From NCBI GenBank assembly GCA_022496805.1, contig CM040101.1:6078501-6142500 (forward strand): DNA of 64,000 nucleotides, in the 5' to 3' direction. A program made the translations under genes and the position numbers. This stretch comes from Pohlia nutans. Lineage: Eukaryota; Streptophyta; Bryopsida; Bryales; Mniaceae. Position 1 is the first letter of the stretch. Each line of letters starts with the position of its first letter. Below are positions 34,972-44,741 of the stretch, piece after piece. The notes under the pieces were generated by a model that searched no databases, was not told the DNA's origin, and saw only the letters and a program-made list of their open reading frames with translations.

Positions 34972-35427
34972 TGCATCCAGTTGGCGCCCCAGTTGTGCTT
35001 GGCGGGCTGGAACGAGTCGCTGCCGCTGTGCTTGACGTCCACGGCCTGGATGTCGCCTAACCCGCCCAGGAACTTCACCGTGAACTTAACGACAGCCAGA
35101 ACGCCGTGGAGCCGGCGTCCACCTGGAATGCCACATTGTTGGTGCTGCAATCGCACGGCACGCGCTTGTACAGCATGTCGTACTGCCTGACGTTGCGCAG
35201 CTCGCCGTCCTGGCCCGGCAGCGCCATGGCGCTGATGGCGGCCCCGCTAAAATCGAACGCTGGCTGGTTGGTGCCAGGGTTTTTTTTTTTTTGCTATGTA
35301 GCAGTGATCCATGCATGCAATGGAGAATGGTCCCTCCAGATTTAGACCATTATGACTGTGCCACGACATTAGAGTCTGGCACTATAGTGCCAGAAAAAAA
35401 CCCTGGTTGGTGCTGCAGTAGACCACT
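34972..35427 (-). pseudogene. Truncated expansin pseudogene
   Basis: Minus-strand DNA closely matches the middle of the expansin at 36,721-37,548, recognisable as HNWGANWMQL, LGGLGDIQAVDVKHSGSDSF and RVPCDCSTNNVAFQVDAGST-like segments. The 3' coding end is deleted: GAGCTGCAT of the 3' flank (equivalent to 36,294) joins CCAGTTGGCG (equivalent to 36,880) at a short GCAT homology. A 5-bp TTAAC insertion at 35085-35089 shifts the frame. A MITE interrupts it at 35,274. The 5' half, including the signal peptide, is absent because copy B begins right after 35,427. It cannot make an expansin. Confidence 0.9.
35274..35406. mobile_element. Small MITE inside the expansin pseudogene
   Basis: CCAGGGTTTTTTT at the left and AAAAAAACCCTGG at the right are perfect 13-bp inverted repeats, flanked by TTGGTG on both sides. 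Counting differently, the duplication is the 9-bp TGGTTGGTG with a shorter right end, which would suit Mutator. The expansins at 45,180 and 37,165 provide the uninterrupted comparison (CTGGTTGGTGCTGCAGTA at 45,180). It also has an internal hairpin, TCTGGCACTATAGTGCCAGA. Confidence 0.85.
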
Positions 35428-35462
35428 AGTGCAAGACCCCTGTCGAAACATCCTAAACAACA

Positions 35463-37170
35463 TTAGGATGCAGGCATACGTAGCAAGCCGGTCTGCCCTT
35501 AGTGCCTCCTGGAAGTAGACTATCACTAGGACTAGAATCTAGTATAGAGCTGAGAGCCCATGCCTAATATATATTTTTTCGAAATGATGCGACTTTTCTC
35601 TAAGATTCCGTAGATATCTTGTAAGGCTCTCTGTTTCACCTTACAACACAGAATTTTTTGAAATAATAATTTCCTAAAATCTTGTGTTTCTCTTTTCGTG
35701 TATAGTATGATCTTTTCATGTCACTCAACTTTTCATGTAAACTGGAATCACTCGTCATGTGCATAAATTTCATCCCTAGTCACTGCAAGCTTATAAAGGA
35801 TGGCTTGCTTCAAAATTCAGGCCATATTCAGGTGCAAAATCGGAGTGTGCAGCTCATCTTCTAGAGGTTAAAGTTCCTTGACATGAACAAGGTTGCGTTC
35901 TGACTCCCACGAAAGCATGTTTACTTAACCCTTCAAAATCGCTTACATTAAAATTAAATTCAGGCCTTCATCCGCAATTAAGTCATAATTATATATCATA
36001 CATTCTCAACACAACTTCAGTGTGATATATGGACAAGGGTGCACAAATAAAATGTGTATCTGCAACTTTGATAGTTTGATGCAATTCATTCACTAAGCAG
36101 CCCTCCCTCGGGAGGGCTGAACAGACCACATCCCTCGACGGGTGCAGCAGCTATGTCAGCCACAAGTGCTAGTACTTAAATTACATAATTTTCTTCTACA
36201 TGAGATACATCTACCAGGCCCCGGATGATTCTGTCAGTTGCTGATCTACATACAGAATTCATACTCAACGTACGTCGTACGTGGAGCTTCTCTGAGCTGC
36301 ATAAAATTTCTAGCTAATAACTGCGAGTTCATTGCAGGCGGAAGCTCTCACAAACAAACGTCCTGACATGTCTACTGGAGATTGATTCTCGGATGTGGAG
36401 CAGGACAAACTCCATCACTGGGCAGCCACTGAGCCAAATCTAACAACGTCACCGTCACCCCGGCCGTTTACCACAATTCTTCTGTCACTACATCGATCAT
36501 GAGATTCTAGCTGGCCTCGAGCTTCTTCATGAATAGATCCGCCTCTGATCAGGACCCAGCCTGTCGGGCGATCTCGAGAGTTATGTATGTATGTATACTA
36601 AGGTCGGCACTGAAGAATGAATTCGTTCCCAACGTACGTACGTCAATACCACGACTGGTGGCATGGATTGCAGTGGAATGATCTCGAGAGGAATTAAATG
36701 CAAGGTCGATAGGTCGGTAGCTAGTACTTGAACTGCACGTTGCTCTGGTACAGCTTGCCGGGCTCGAAGTAGTCGGGAATGACGTTATGCGCCACGACGG
36801 AGTGGCCGTTGAGCTTGGACGTGACGCGGACGGAGTAGGGGCCCTTGAACGGCTGCCCCGACGTGTTGATGAGCATCCAGTTGGCGCCCCAGTTGTGCTT
36901 GGCGGGCTGGAACGAGGAGCTGCCGCTGTACTGGATGTCCACGGCCTGGATGTCGCCCGGCCCGCCCAGGAACTTCACCGTGAACGACAGCCAGAACGTC
37001 GAGGACCCGGCGTCCACCTGGAACGTGATGTTGTTGGTGCCGTAGTCGCACGGCACGCGCTTGTACAGCACGTCGTACTGGCCGACGTTGCGCAGCTCGC
37101 CGTCCCGGCCCGGCAGCGCCATGGCAGTGATGGCGGCGCCGCTGAGGTCGAAGGCGGGGGTGGACGCGCT
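35463..37170. repeat. Duplicated expansin-flank block, copy B
   Basis: The uninterrupted partner of copy A. It runs from GCATACGTAGCAAGCC through the 3' flank of the intact expansin into its coding sequence, up to the point (around GCTGCAGTAGAC) where copy A stops. Order and orientation are the same, so this is a direct tandem duplication. Confidence 0.85.
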
Positions 37171-37548
37171 GCAGTAGACGCCGCCGGGGCACTGGTCCGT
37201 GATGACCACGCGCGTGGCATCGGGCTGGCAGCTCGGGTACGTGCACTTGACGTCGTAGCATTGGCCGCAGCCCAGCCCGCCCTGGAAGATGGCGTCGTTG
37301 CCCGACGCGATCTTGGGCCCGTAGGGAGTGCCCGTGAGCTCTTGGTAGCCGCAGGCGCCCCCGCTGGAGCCCTCACCTTGCGGATCCCCGTACCATGTGG
37401 CGTGCCCCGCCACCCACTGCTCGTTGTAGCCGTTAGCCGCCATGTCGCCGCCCCACGCCAGCTGCACCAGCGTCATGAGCTGCACCAGCGCCACCGCAAC
37501 CACCAATGCCACTAGCCCCTGCAACGCGGATCCACGCAAGCTGGCCAT
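36721..37548 (-). CDS. Beta-expansin-like cell-wall loosening protein (intronless)
   Basis: Single exon of 275 residues, ATG at 37548 to TAG at 36721. Residues 1 to about 33 form a secretion signal (long hydrophobic run GLVALVVAVALVQLMTLVQL). The double-psi beta-barrel domain follows: GHATWYGDPQGEGSSGGACG (49-66), GCGQCYDVKC (93-102), VVITDQCPGG (114-123) and AFDLSGAA (132-139). Then RVPCDY (164-169) and the C-terminal carbohydrate-binding (CBM63) domain with HNWGANWML (218-226) and NVIPDYF to LYQSNVQF. Expansins loosen polysaccharide contacts in acidic cell walls. The usual HFD is AFD here; the Asp thought to be required is kept. Family placement is by the beta-expansin style GGACGY and RVPCDY blocks. 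TATAAAA sits 171 bp upstream. A damaged duplicate lies downstream at 35 kb; the 44.7-kb paralogue has an intron that this gene lacks. Confidence 0.93.
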   Translation of the reverse strand: MASLRGSALQGLVALVVAVALVQLMTLVQLAWGGDMAANGYNEQWVAGHATWYGDPQGEGSSGGACGYQELTGTPYGPKIASGNDAIFQGGLGCGQCYDVKCTYPSCQPDATRVVITDQCPGGVYCSASTPAFDLSGAAITAMALPGRDGELRNVGQYDVLYKRVPCDYGTNNITFQVDAGSSTFWLSFTVKFLGGPGDIQAVDIQYSGSSSFQPAKHNWGANWMLINTSGQPFKGPYSVRVTSKLNGHSVVAHNVIPDYFEPGKLYQSNVQFKY

Positions 37549-37718
37549 CGCACTCAGGTAGAGAACGAATGCAGTCACTCACGTACGTAGAGCTGAATTG
37601 GATCGCAATGCAAGGCTGCTGTGATCGGCACGAGATCGATCTCGAGAGCAGCAGAGTACATGTGGAGCTAGCTGCGAGGGCCAAATTTGGAGGTGAGGGG
37701 TGGTTGATGAGGTAGGTA

Positions 37719-37725
37719 TTTTATA
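37719..37725 (-). promoter_or_regulatory. TATA box of the 36.7-kb expansin
   Basis: On the minus strand the sequence reads GCTATAAAATACC, a near-ideal TATA box about 170 bp upstream of the ATG. The intervening leader is non-coding. Confidence 0.6.
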
Positions 37726-38562
37726 GCTGTGATCATGGCTTGGATCATCGCTGCAGGTAGCGGCGGCAGTAGCGAGCTGGGAGCATTCAAGTTGTCCGAG
37801 AGCTCGAGGGAGTGCTAGCCGGGGCGTCGCTTGAGAAGTATGAGAAGTCGCAGCGCGCGCGGCCGCGGTGGTGGCGAAGCAGGTCGTTACGTATTGTGGA
37901 TGCCGAGATTCTAGCTCGCATAGTCGGAGCAACGGCCGTCCCCGCATCACTCTCCGTTCCACAAGGGTCGGAACCAAGCTACATGAGGGCTATGCCGAAT
38001 TCTTGCACGGGAGTGATGTCCAAGGAATGCGGATGGATAGTGGATTAAAGTGGGTTTCTGCCACCTCTGAAATCGGCAGGGTGCTGAAAATTCTGGGATT
38101 GCGCTCGTGTGCTGCTCGCTGGGACGCCAGGTGTGACAGCCATTTGCCGAATGTGTAGGCAGAAGTGGTACATGAGGCCTCCGAAGTAGGAGTTGCGCGC
38201 GGCGATACTAGTCAGTGTCAATGTATGTTGACCTGGAAGTCTTTCAGATGGTGGAAGAATTGAGATCCATATGAGACCAAGGATTCATGGTTGTTTTATA
38301 ATGACAATTTCAATTGACTATATTTTGAAAGTTTTAATTCAGATGGGACTGAATTTCATGACTGGAATCATTGAAGGACATTGCATAAGTTGGTCATTAA
38401 ACAAATATATCTGATCCAAAGGAAGTCCACATACAAAACTAGTAAAAAATATATATGAGATCCAATTTGGATTGTTTTGGTACTTTAGGTCAGTCTAGGG
38501 GTTAAATGCAACTCTAGTTTTCTTGTTATGTTTTTCCTTTAATGTCAAATAAGTAAGTGTAT
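37726..38562. other. Upstream flank of the expansin and intergenic DNA
   Basis: GC-richer to about 38,200, then AT-rich. A lone TTAA-element right end (GTCTAGGGGTTAA) lies near 38,493-38,505, with no partner found. A short stretch near 37,860-37,925 (GGTGGCGAAGCAGGTCGTTAC) recurs at about 38,920. No gene. Confidence 0.45.
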
Positions 38563-38566
38563 TTAA

Positions 38567-38797
38567 TCCCTAATGGACCAAGAATCCTATATTGGGCCTT
38601 GTGATTTTTTAGCATTTTTAAGTAAGTACTATGTAATTTTCTTTGGGTTAAATGTTTTTTTTTTTTTCTCCCAACATATGCAATGTTCTTTAGTGATTCT
38701 AATGATATAAAATTTGGTCCCATATCAATTCGAGTTATGACAATGAGATTGATTAAAATTTTCATGATAAAACTATGAATTTTTGGTCCTTGAGGGA
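38567..38797. mobile_element. TTAA-flanked MITE T3 (231 bp)
   Basis: The ends TCCCTAATGGACC and GGTCCTTGAGGGA are flanked by TTAA (38563-38566 and 38798-38801). The interior (GGACCAAGAATCCTA, ATGCAATGTTCTTTAGTGAT) matches T2 in the TnpD intron, so these are two copies of one subfamily. Confidence 0.88.
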
Positions 38798-39025
38798 TTA
38801 ATCATCAATGGCACAGTACATTGCACCACTCTAGACTAATTGAACTCAAACTACAAATTCAATTTTTTGATCTATTCAGAATAGGAAGTGTGAGGAGTCG
38901 CGGCTCACGACTGCAGCGGTGGCGAAGCAAGTCGTTACTATAAGCTGAGATTCTAGCAGAGGAGGTTGCTCTGGTGGAGAATTCACCGTCAGTTTTCACT
39001 CCTCTGGTGATAGTAATTTGCATTT

Positions 39026-39361
39026 GAGGTGTGGTTAAGGTAACTATACCTTAAAGCGTTCACCTTACCAACTGAGACTATTTACACACATAAAACAGAA
39101 AATATTTTCAGTGAGTCTTAATAGCAAGTTCAAGAGGATTCCAACGTACTTTAGCATGCATTATTTGGACACCGTATGAATAAGTTATGAATTTCCAAAG
39201 TGCTGACTAAAGGTTGACCTTAAAGCGACCCTAAACTCTGATGTTCAGATTGTGCACATTCTCATCAACAATAGGGTGTCAGAATCTACTTATTATGGAA
39301 GATTGACCTATGGACGCTTTAAGGAAATGGTTGCTTTTAGATATAGTTACCTTAGTACCTC
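39026..39361. mobile_element. MITE with TAAGGTAACTATA terminal repeats
   Basis: The left end GAGGT-GTGGT-TAAGGTAACTATA is matched by the inverted right end GAGGTAC-TAAGGTAACTATA, with further match at TAAAGCG near each end. The target duplication is not obvious. Non-coding. Confidence 0.6.
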
Positions 39362-39823
39362 TAAATCTTCAGTTGCCTAGAGCTTGTTGGACGTTCTGAA
39401 ATCTGGTGGAATTCTAATGTATGACAATGGACAATATATTATTTCTCAAGTGACTGATTCGCCCACGGTCCCTAGTAATTAATTTAGACTGAGCTCTCCA
39501 TTGTTGTTTGCTTGAGAACAACTGAACCCCAATGCCTGTCCTGGAGTGTGTTTTGGGGAACAGTAATAGGTATGGAATTTTATGTTACCCTATTGATAAT
39601 AGTGGCTAGAGTCTGTGTATGAGAGTCCAAACTCTACCTAAAAAGACTTAAAAAAGGCTCCAAAAAGGCTGTTGATTTCAACACTCTTTTTGACATTTAA
39701 GTGTTAAAAACAAACAAACTTTCAACAGTAATGAGTTGAAATGAGTGTCAAAAATAGCATCCTTTTTTATAGAGGAACATTGGTGATTTTCAAGTAGCTG
39801 AGAATATTGCGGCGGTAGTAGAT

Positions 39824-40080
39824 CTCAGAGAGGTCACTTCCAAATATTACGTAACAACAGGAATATTTATGTAACAAAGATAGGGTCTAAATAAATCTTT
39901 GAAGGTAAATTTTATGAATGAATTACATTAATATAGGATGTTCCAAATTGATTACAAGAATAAAAATAAGAATATTCTTTAAATATTGCTAATTATAGTA
40001 ATAATTACTTTTAATTTTGAGGCTACTTTTGAATACCCTTTGTTTACAGTCATGTGATAAAGATACAAAGAATGACCCTG
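39824..40080. mobile_element. CTCGGGGAG-family hAT MITE (copy 2, decayed)
   Basis: It begins CTCAGAGAGGTCACTTCCAA and follows the 53.1-kb copy (AAATAAATCTTTGAAGGTAA, CCAAATTGATTACA, AATACCCTTTGTT) to AATGACC. The right terminus has lost the CCGAG bases, and no target duplication survives. Confidence 0.75.
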
Positions 40081-41659
40081 GAACGTCGGGCCTGTGACCA
40101 TGGAACCTAATAAACGTCGGGCTTGTGACCATGGAATCTTGCTTAACTTGTCACACTCAATTTTGGCACTATAAACAAGATAAGAATTCAACTTCATATT
40201 TTTTTTTTAGTAGATGAAGCTGTGTGTCAACTAAAAATCATGAATTTTTCATAAATTTTGGTGAAAATTTGAAATTACTATGATTTTTTGAAGTGATTGT
40301 AAAAAAATTCATATCAATTACAAAATGTACTCAAAACTTCCAATTTTTTTATCCAAAGTGTAAATTACAATGAAGAATAGTACAATAAATGAAAATCATC
40401 AGTGTATCTAAATTTAAAATAATTCTCTACACCATAGTAATACCCACCAATAAAACACTTGTAACTCCAATAAAACACTCAATTTTCAGATTTTTCCAAA
40501 AATTCAAAATGGAATAGAAACTTGACTTGGCAAGCTTCATTTTGTTAGTTCATCTCAAATGCAATAGAACTCATTTTCATGTACTAAATTTAGTTTAGGC
40601 AAGAAAAAACAAAAAAATTCCAAAATGCACTACATGGTGAACTGTTTCTACTACTCTTTCTATAGTTAGGACTCTATGTAAAATCCAAAAATAGCTTAAA
40701 TGACCTTAATTCAACTTGAAGAGGTGGCATGACCAACAAAAAGCCTTCACGAGAAGAATTGGATGAAAATCCTTCATCTATTTTGTAATACTTTAGTTGA
40801 CTCTGGATAAGTTATATCCATTTGCTAATATATGGCTGCAACAACGTTTAAAGGTTAATAGTAGTCACATTCCATCGCTGTATAAAGGGTAGTATAAATG
40901 AGAAATGTGCCTTTCATGCACATTTCTCATTTACTATATATCCACCGTTTTACAATGAACGATTGAGGTTGTTCCATGGACCTCCTTCCATGCACAGGTC
41001 CATGCAAAGTCAGGCCGGTACTCATAATCAACTCTCCACCAATAAAAGAAGCACAGACCACTTCCATGTACACCTTGGTAGAGCAATCCAATAGTTAAAG
41101 TTAGAAACTCTCTACAAAGCAACTAATCACATAGGCCACCGATGGCATGATGATGTGGGTGATTTTGCAAGTCCGCTTTCAACGCTCACAGTACATGGGT
41201 GGAAGTTGAGACCTCATTTTTTGTCCTTTTAGCTATATCCATCGGCCCGATGCTCACATAGAAGCCTGCCCTAAGAGCTATCAGAGTTCTGTAGGGTGCA
41301 TTTTGTGTGAGGTTTTCTGTAGGGTGCATTTTGTGTGAGTCCATATATATTTACACCTAAATGACATGAAACACTTTACTTCAAGTCCAAGTTTTTAATT
41401 TAATTAATTAATTTACATATATTTATGCTTTGTGAAAAAAATTGCCAAAAATTAGCATTTGCAGGCATTGTAGTACAAAATAAATAATATTTTTAATTGT
41501 TCAAATTAATCATTTCAAATAAAAAATATCTAGATGTACTTCATATCAAAAATTAGTACCAAAATGACATCATTAGATATTTCAAACAAATGTTTTGGAT
41601 TTTTTTTAAGCAACTAGGACAAATTCTGAATTTATTACGAAAAGTCTCTTTGAAAATCT
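40081..41659. other. AT-rich intergenic DNA with small repeats
   Basis: No gene. GAACGTCGGGCCTGTGACCA and its near-copy repeat at 40,080-40,135. A hairpin with arms ATGAGAAATGTGC and GCACATTTCTCAT is centred near 40,913. A 28-bp tandem duplication of CTGTAGGGTGCATTTTGTGT lies at about 41,288-41,342. Confidence 0.5.
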
Positions 41660-41663
41660 TTAA

Positions 41664-42579
41664 CCCCTAAAGGACCAGGAGGACACATTGTGTCCACGAA
41701 TAATTTCATTACTTGAATAATTTGTTTGGATTTCATAATTCTGACTCAATGTTAACTAGAGAATTGAAAATGTTCGTTTCAAGAACACAAAAAAACTTCA
41801 AGATTTGCAATTACGTTGATTGATTCATTGGGAAAAAACTAAAACGTCAACTAGGTGAACTTGGGACATAGTAGTTAGGGCGGTTGATGACTTGGAAGGC
41901 GTTTTCACACTTGGACGTCACATTCGTTAAAAAAAAAAGTATACAATATGTAAAATATTTGCCATTATTGCATCATTAACACTATATAATAATTACGGAA
42001 AATGTTTAAATATATTTTAAATGGAATCTTTTCAAAATAATTGGAATCTTTTCAACATATTTTATATTATTTTGGAATATTTTGGAATATTCCAAATATA
42101 TATTTGAATTCTTTAAAAAAAAATTGCAATGTAAAAATTAATAACGATCACAAACACCGGCTCAACGAGTCACCAACAAGTCACCTCACCCAAACATAAA
42201 TCTTTGAGAATCTATCATTGTTGTTGTATTTAGTTTTAGAACACCATTTTTTGTGGGCACCTAGATATAGTACATCTTTGTATGCTCCTAAACTTTCAAA
42301 CGCTAATCATGGTTTCTAAATTTATGAGAAAGTTTGCAATGAATGACCTATTGGTTTTATTCAAAATTTTCAAAAATCAACTTATGATCAAACCTTATAA
42401 TCATGTAATATATACGGTAGATTGTTCTGAAAATTAATGTATAGTCTCATGACTAAGTCCTTTATGAACTTCAACGGTGAAGTTTTCTACATGAATACCA
42501 ATCAAGAGATACAATTGCCTTTCTGAAAGCATCACGAGAAAGTGATAAAATTTTAGGAATGAGCATGGTCCTTTAGGGA
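41664..42579. mobile_element. TTAA-flanked transposon T4 (916 bp)
   Basis: The ends CCCCTAAAGGACCA and (inverted) TCCCTAAAGGACCA are flanked by TTAA (41660-41663 and 42580-42583). The terminal repeat matches T2/T3, yet the 900-bp interior differs, so this may be a longer relative of those MITEs. No transposase frame seen. Confidence 0.87.
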
Positions 42580-42583
42580 TTAA

Positions 42584-44108
42584 ACCTTTTCAATTTTTAT
42601 GTGAATTTTTTTTGTGTACTGCATGAGTGTAGGAAATCAAAACTACATGTAGTCAATTCATTTTTATTTTATTTTAAAAAGGGACTCATTCAAAGTTGCC
42701 ATAGAGGCTGATTCAAAGTTCAAAGGGCTTTTCGGAGTACCCATATCAGACCATTGCCTATTACTGATAGTAAATTTCTGTGTAATGTAAATTTTGAAAA
42801 TCCATAGAATATTAAACTATTAAAAAAATACGAAAGAACTTATATTGTAAATCAGTCTCTACTACTTGCTAGCATACTCCTGGAAAATTCTAGACTATAT
42901 CTTCACTTTGACTCAGAAAAATTCGAGACTATAGAGATCATCTCCGCAAAGTAAATAACGTCACCGACCTCTTTCTTCACTTTCTTTTCCAGCTTTATAT
43001 TAGTTGTTCCATGCATGCTAAATGGGAGCCCAAGGAGCACATGGGCTTGCATTGGCGTGGGTGAACTTCGCATGGGTGTGGGGGAACATGTGGTTAACAA
43101 ATGGGAGCATTGGCTTGGACTGGGAGAACGTGACAAATTGGGTAGGTCCTAGGTTCAAATCCCACCAACCTCACTTCTACCTCTCATTGGTGCATAAAAA
43201 GGTTGGGTGACATTTTCTTTCATTTTTTTTTTGGTGGTAAAACACTTTGATCCCTAGTTTGCAAAAACTTTCCTCATTGAGAGGACTTTGCAGATATCTC
43301 TTATATCCGAGTCACTCAAACTCAGAAAGTGAGATCAGAACAAGTGTCGGTTTTAGGTTTCGATACCTAAAACTCTAGCTTTTGAGTCTGTACGTAATTT
43401 GCGTCAATTCCCACAGATTGTAGATTGACTGATTGTACGATGTGCAACCAGTGCAGCTCCACTAAGTTAAGTCATGTGTAGAAAATTAATATTAACAATC
43501 TGAATCAGGAGCAAGTAGAAGCGGCTTCCTCTTTATTTATTTATTGAACAATTTATTTTATTTTAAATTTCCACAAACAGGGAAGAGCGGCCGATTCATC
43601 GGACGGCTGACTGATGTCATGTCACTGACAACAGCAACGTTGGATGCAGCTTACGAATTGCTCATGAAACAACTTGGGAAGACAATCACTGGTTGGATCA
43701 CTATAGCCGGGGAGGGTGGTGTTTAGCACTTTCAATTCGCTGATGTAACTCAAAATGAGGCCAGTGATTCGAGAATTGCCAAACTTGCATCACGCTGCTG
43801 ATGTAATTATATAAGCAGCTATGAATGTTGCATGCGTCTTGCCGTTTAGCATCTCGCCGGCCCAATATTGAAACATAATTCAAACATATTATCGGCATAT
43901 TTAAGCATACTCACATAATATTCCTATCAAAATTATAAATTTTCCATTCGTAACAGGGCAAAAGAACGTCCTATCTACCTATCCGAGCTTGAGCGACAAA
44001 TCCAATAATCCAAAACCGCCCAACATGAAAACCCTGCCTATGTAGCTTTCAACAAATAGTCATTGAATTCTCTAAAGCTAGTTTTCAATAGCCAGAAACA
44101 ATATATAG
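42584..44108. other. Intergenic DNA
   Basis: No convincing gene. A 47-codon open stretch after an AG acceptor-like site at about 43,580 (IGRLTDVMSLTTATLDAAYE) has no recognisable relatives and I leave it uncalled. A SINE candidate lies at 43,111. Confidence 0.45.
43111..43233 (+). mobile_element. Candidate tRNA-derived SINE
   Basis: TGGCTTGGACTGG (43111-43123) resembles an A box. GGTTCAAATCC (43152-43162) is a perfect B box at a tRNA-like spacing. The unit ends in a T-rich tract (43223-43233), as in several plant SINEs. I found no target duplication, so it is a candidate only. Confidence 0.5.
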
Positions 44109-44256
44109 CACTGGGAGGATCGTGATAATTAGCCTCCCAAACAATAGAGTAAGAGGGGCTCAAAAACTTTCCTCATTAGCCCCGTAAGTTCTCTCACTAG
44201 CCTCTCTTAGCACACGATTTTTAGCCACAGGGCTAAACCTCTTGACCCTCCCAGTG
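44109..44256. mobile_element. MITE with CACTGGGAGG termini (148 bp)
   Basis: CACTGGGAGGATC at the left and the inverse of CACTGGGAGGGTC at the right. The flanks are TAG and TAC, a possible 3-bp duplication with one change. Internal GAGGGGCT and AGCCCC arms form a hairpin. CACTA-like or Harbinger-like; undecided. Confidence 0.65.
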
Positions 44257-44741
44257 TACCGGATGCCCCTATGGCACATGTGAAAGTGAAATGCACACAT
44301 ACATACTTGAAATTAACACATACTAGAGCAACTTAAACAAGTGCAAATTCATCAGAATTAATAAGCCATTCTTATAATTATTTATTTATTTATTTCAGAC
44401 ACCTAACATGCATGACGGAGTACTTCCCTCCTGGAAAACATGAAACATACCACAATAGCACTGGGTGCAATTCAATATATATATTCTCATAAACATCCAA
44501 CTGAAGCCGGATCAATGCTAGCTCTTTCCACATAGTTACTGTGGAGCCTCACAGACACACAACCTCTGGTCTTCCTAGCATATGTATGAATTTGAAGTTG
44601 CAGTCGGATGCTCTCGCTCAAGAATCCTGTGGAGGCCTCGATCGATCACTGGCAACCTGGAAACCTACAAAGTACAAAGACTAGCGCACTAGTGCAAATT
44701 AAGCCTCATGATTCCTGTTTCTTCCACAACTTCCACCAAAA

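Larger units (their letters stand above)
31768..35427. repeat. Duplicated expansin-flank block, copy A (expanded)
   Basis: From GCATAGGTAGCAAGC onward this block follows copy B (35,463-37,170) in order: GGACTAGAATCCAGTATAGA, the ATCTTTTCATGTCACTC stretch, ATCTTCTAG, GACATGGACAAGG, ATTCAGGCCTTCATCCGC, CCCCGGATGATTCTGTCAG and then expansin coding sequence. Copy A has gained four insertions (32014-32835, 33001-33570, 33632-34683, 35274-35406) and lost about 570 bp at the expansin 3' end. Because copy B lacks them, the insertions have defined empty sites. Confidence 0.88.

Noticed and set aside
36787..37515. 242-codon plus-strand frame opposite the expansin
   Set aside because: Shadow of the GC-rich expansin codons on the other strand; the minus-strand frame has the expansin motifs and signal peptide.
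24335..38505. Lone TTTAGGGG-TTAA or CTTAGGGG-TTAA ends at 24,340, 27,714 and 38,500
   Set aside because: No partner end was found at a sensible distance. Recorded only as possible orphan ends.
43544..43726. 60-codon frame with GRLTDVMSLTTATLDAAYEL
   Set aside because: No recognisable family, no second exon and no conservation evidence. Could be a gene fragment but is not supportable.
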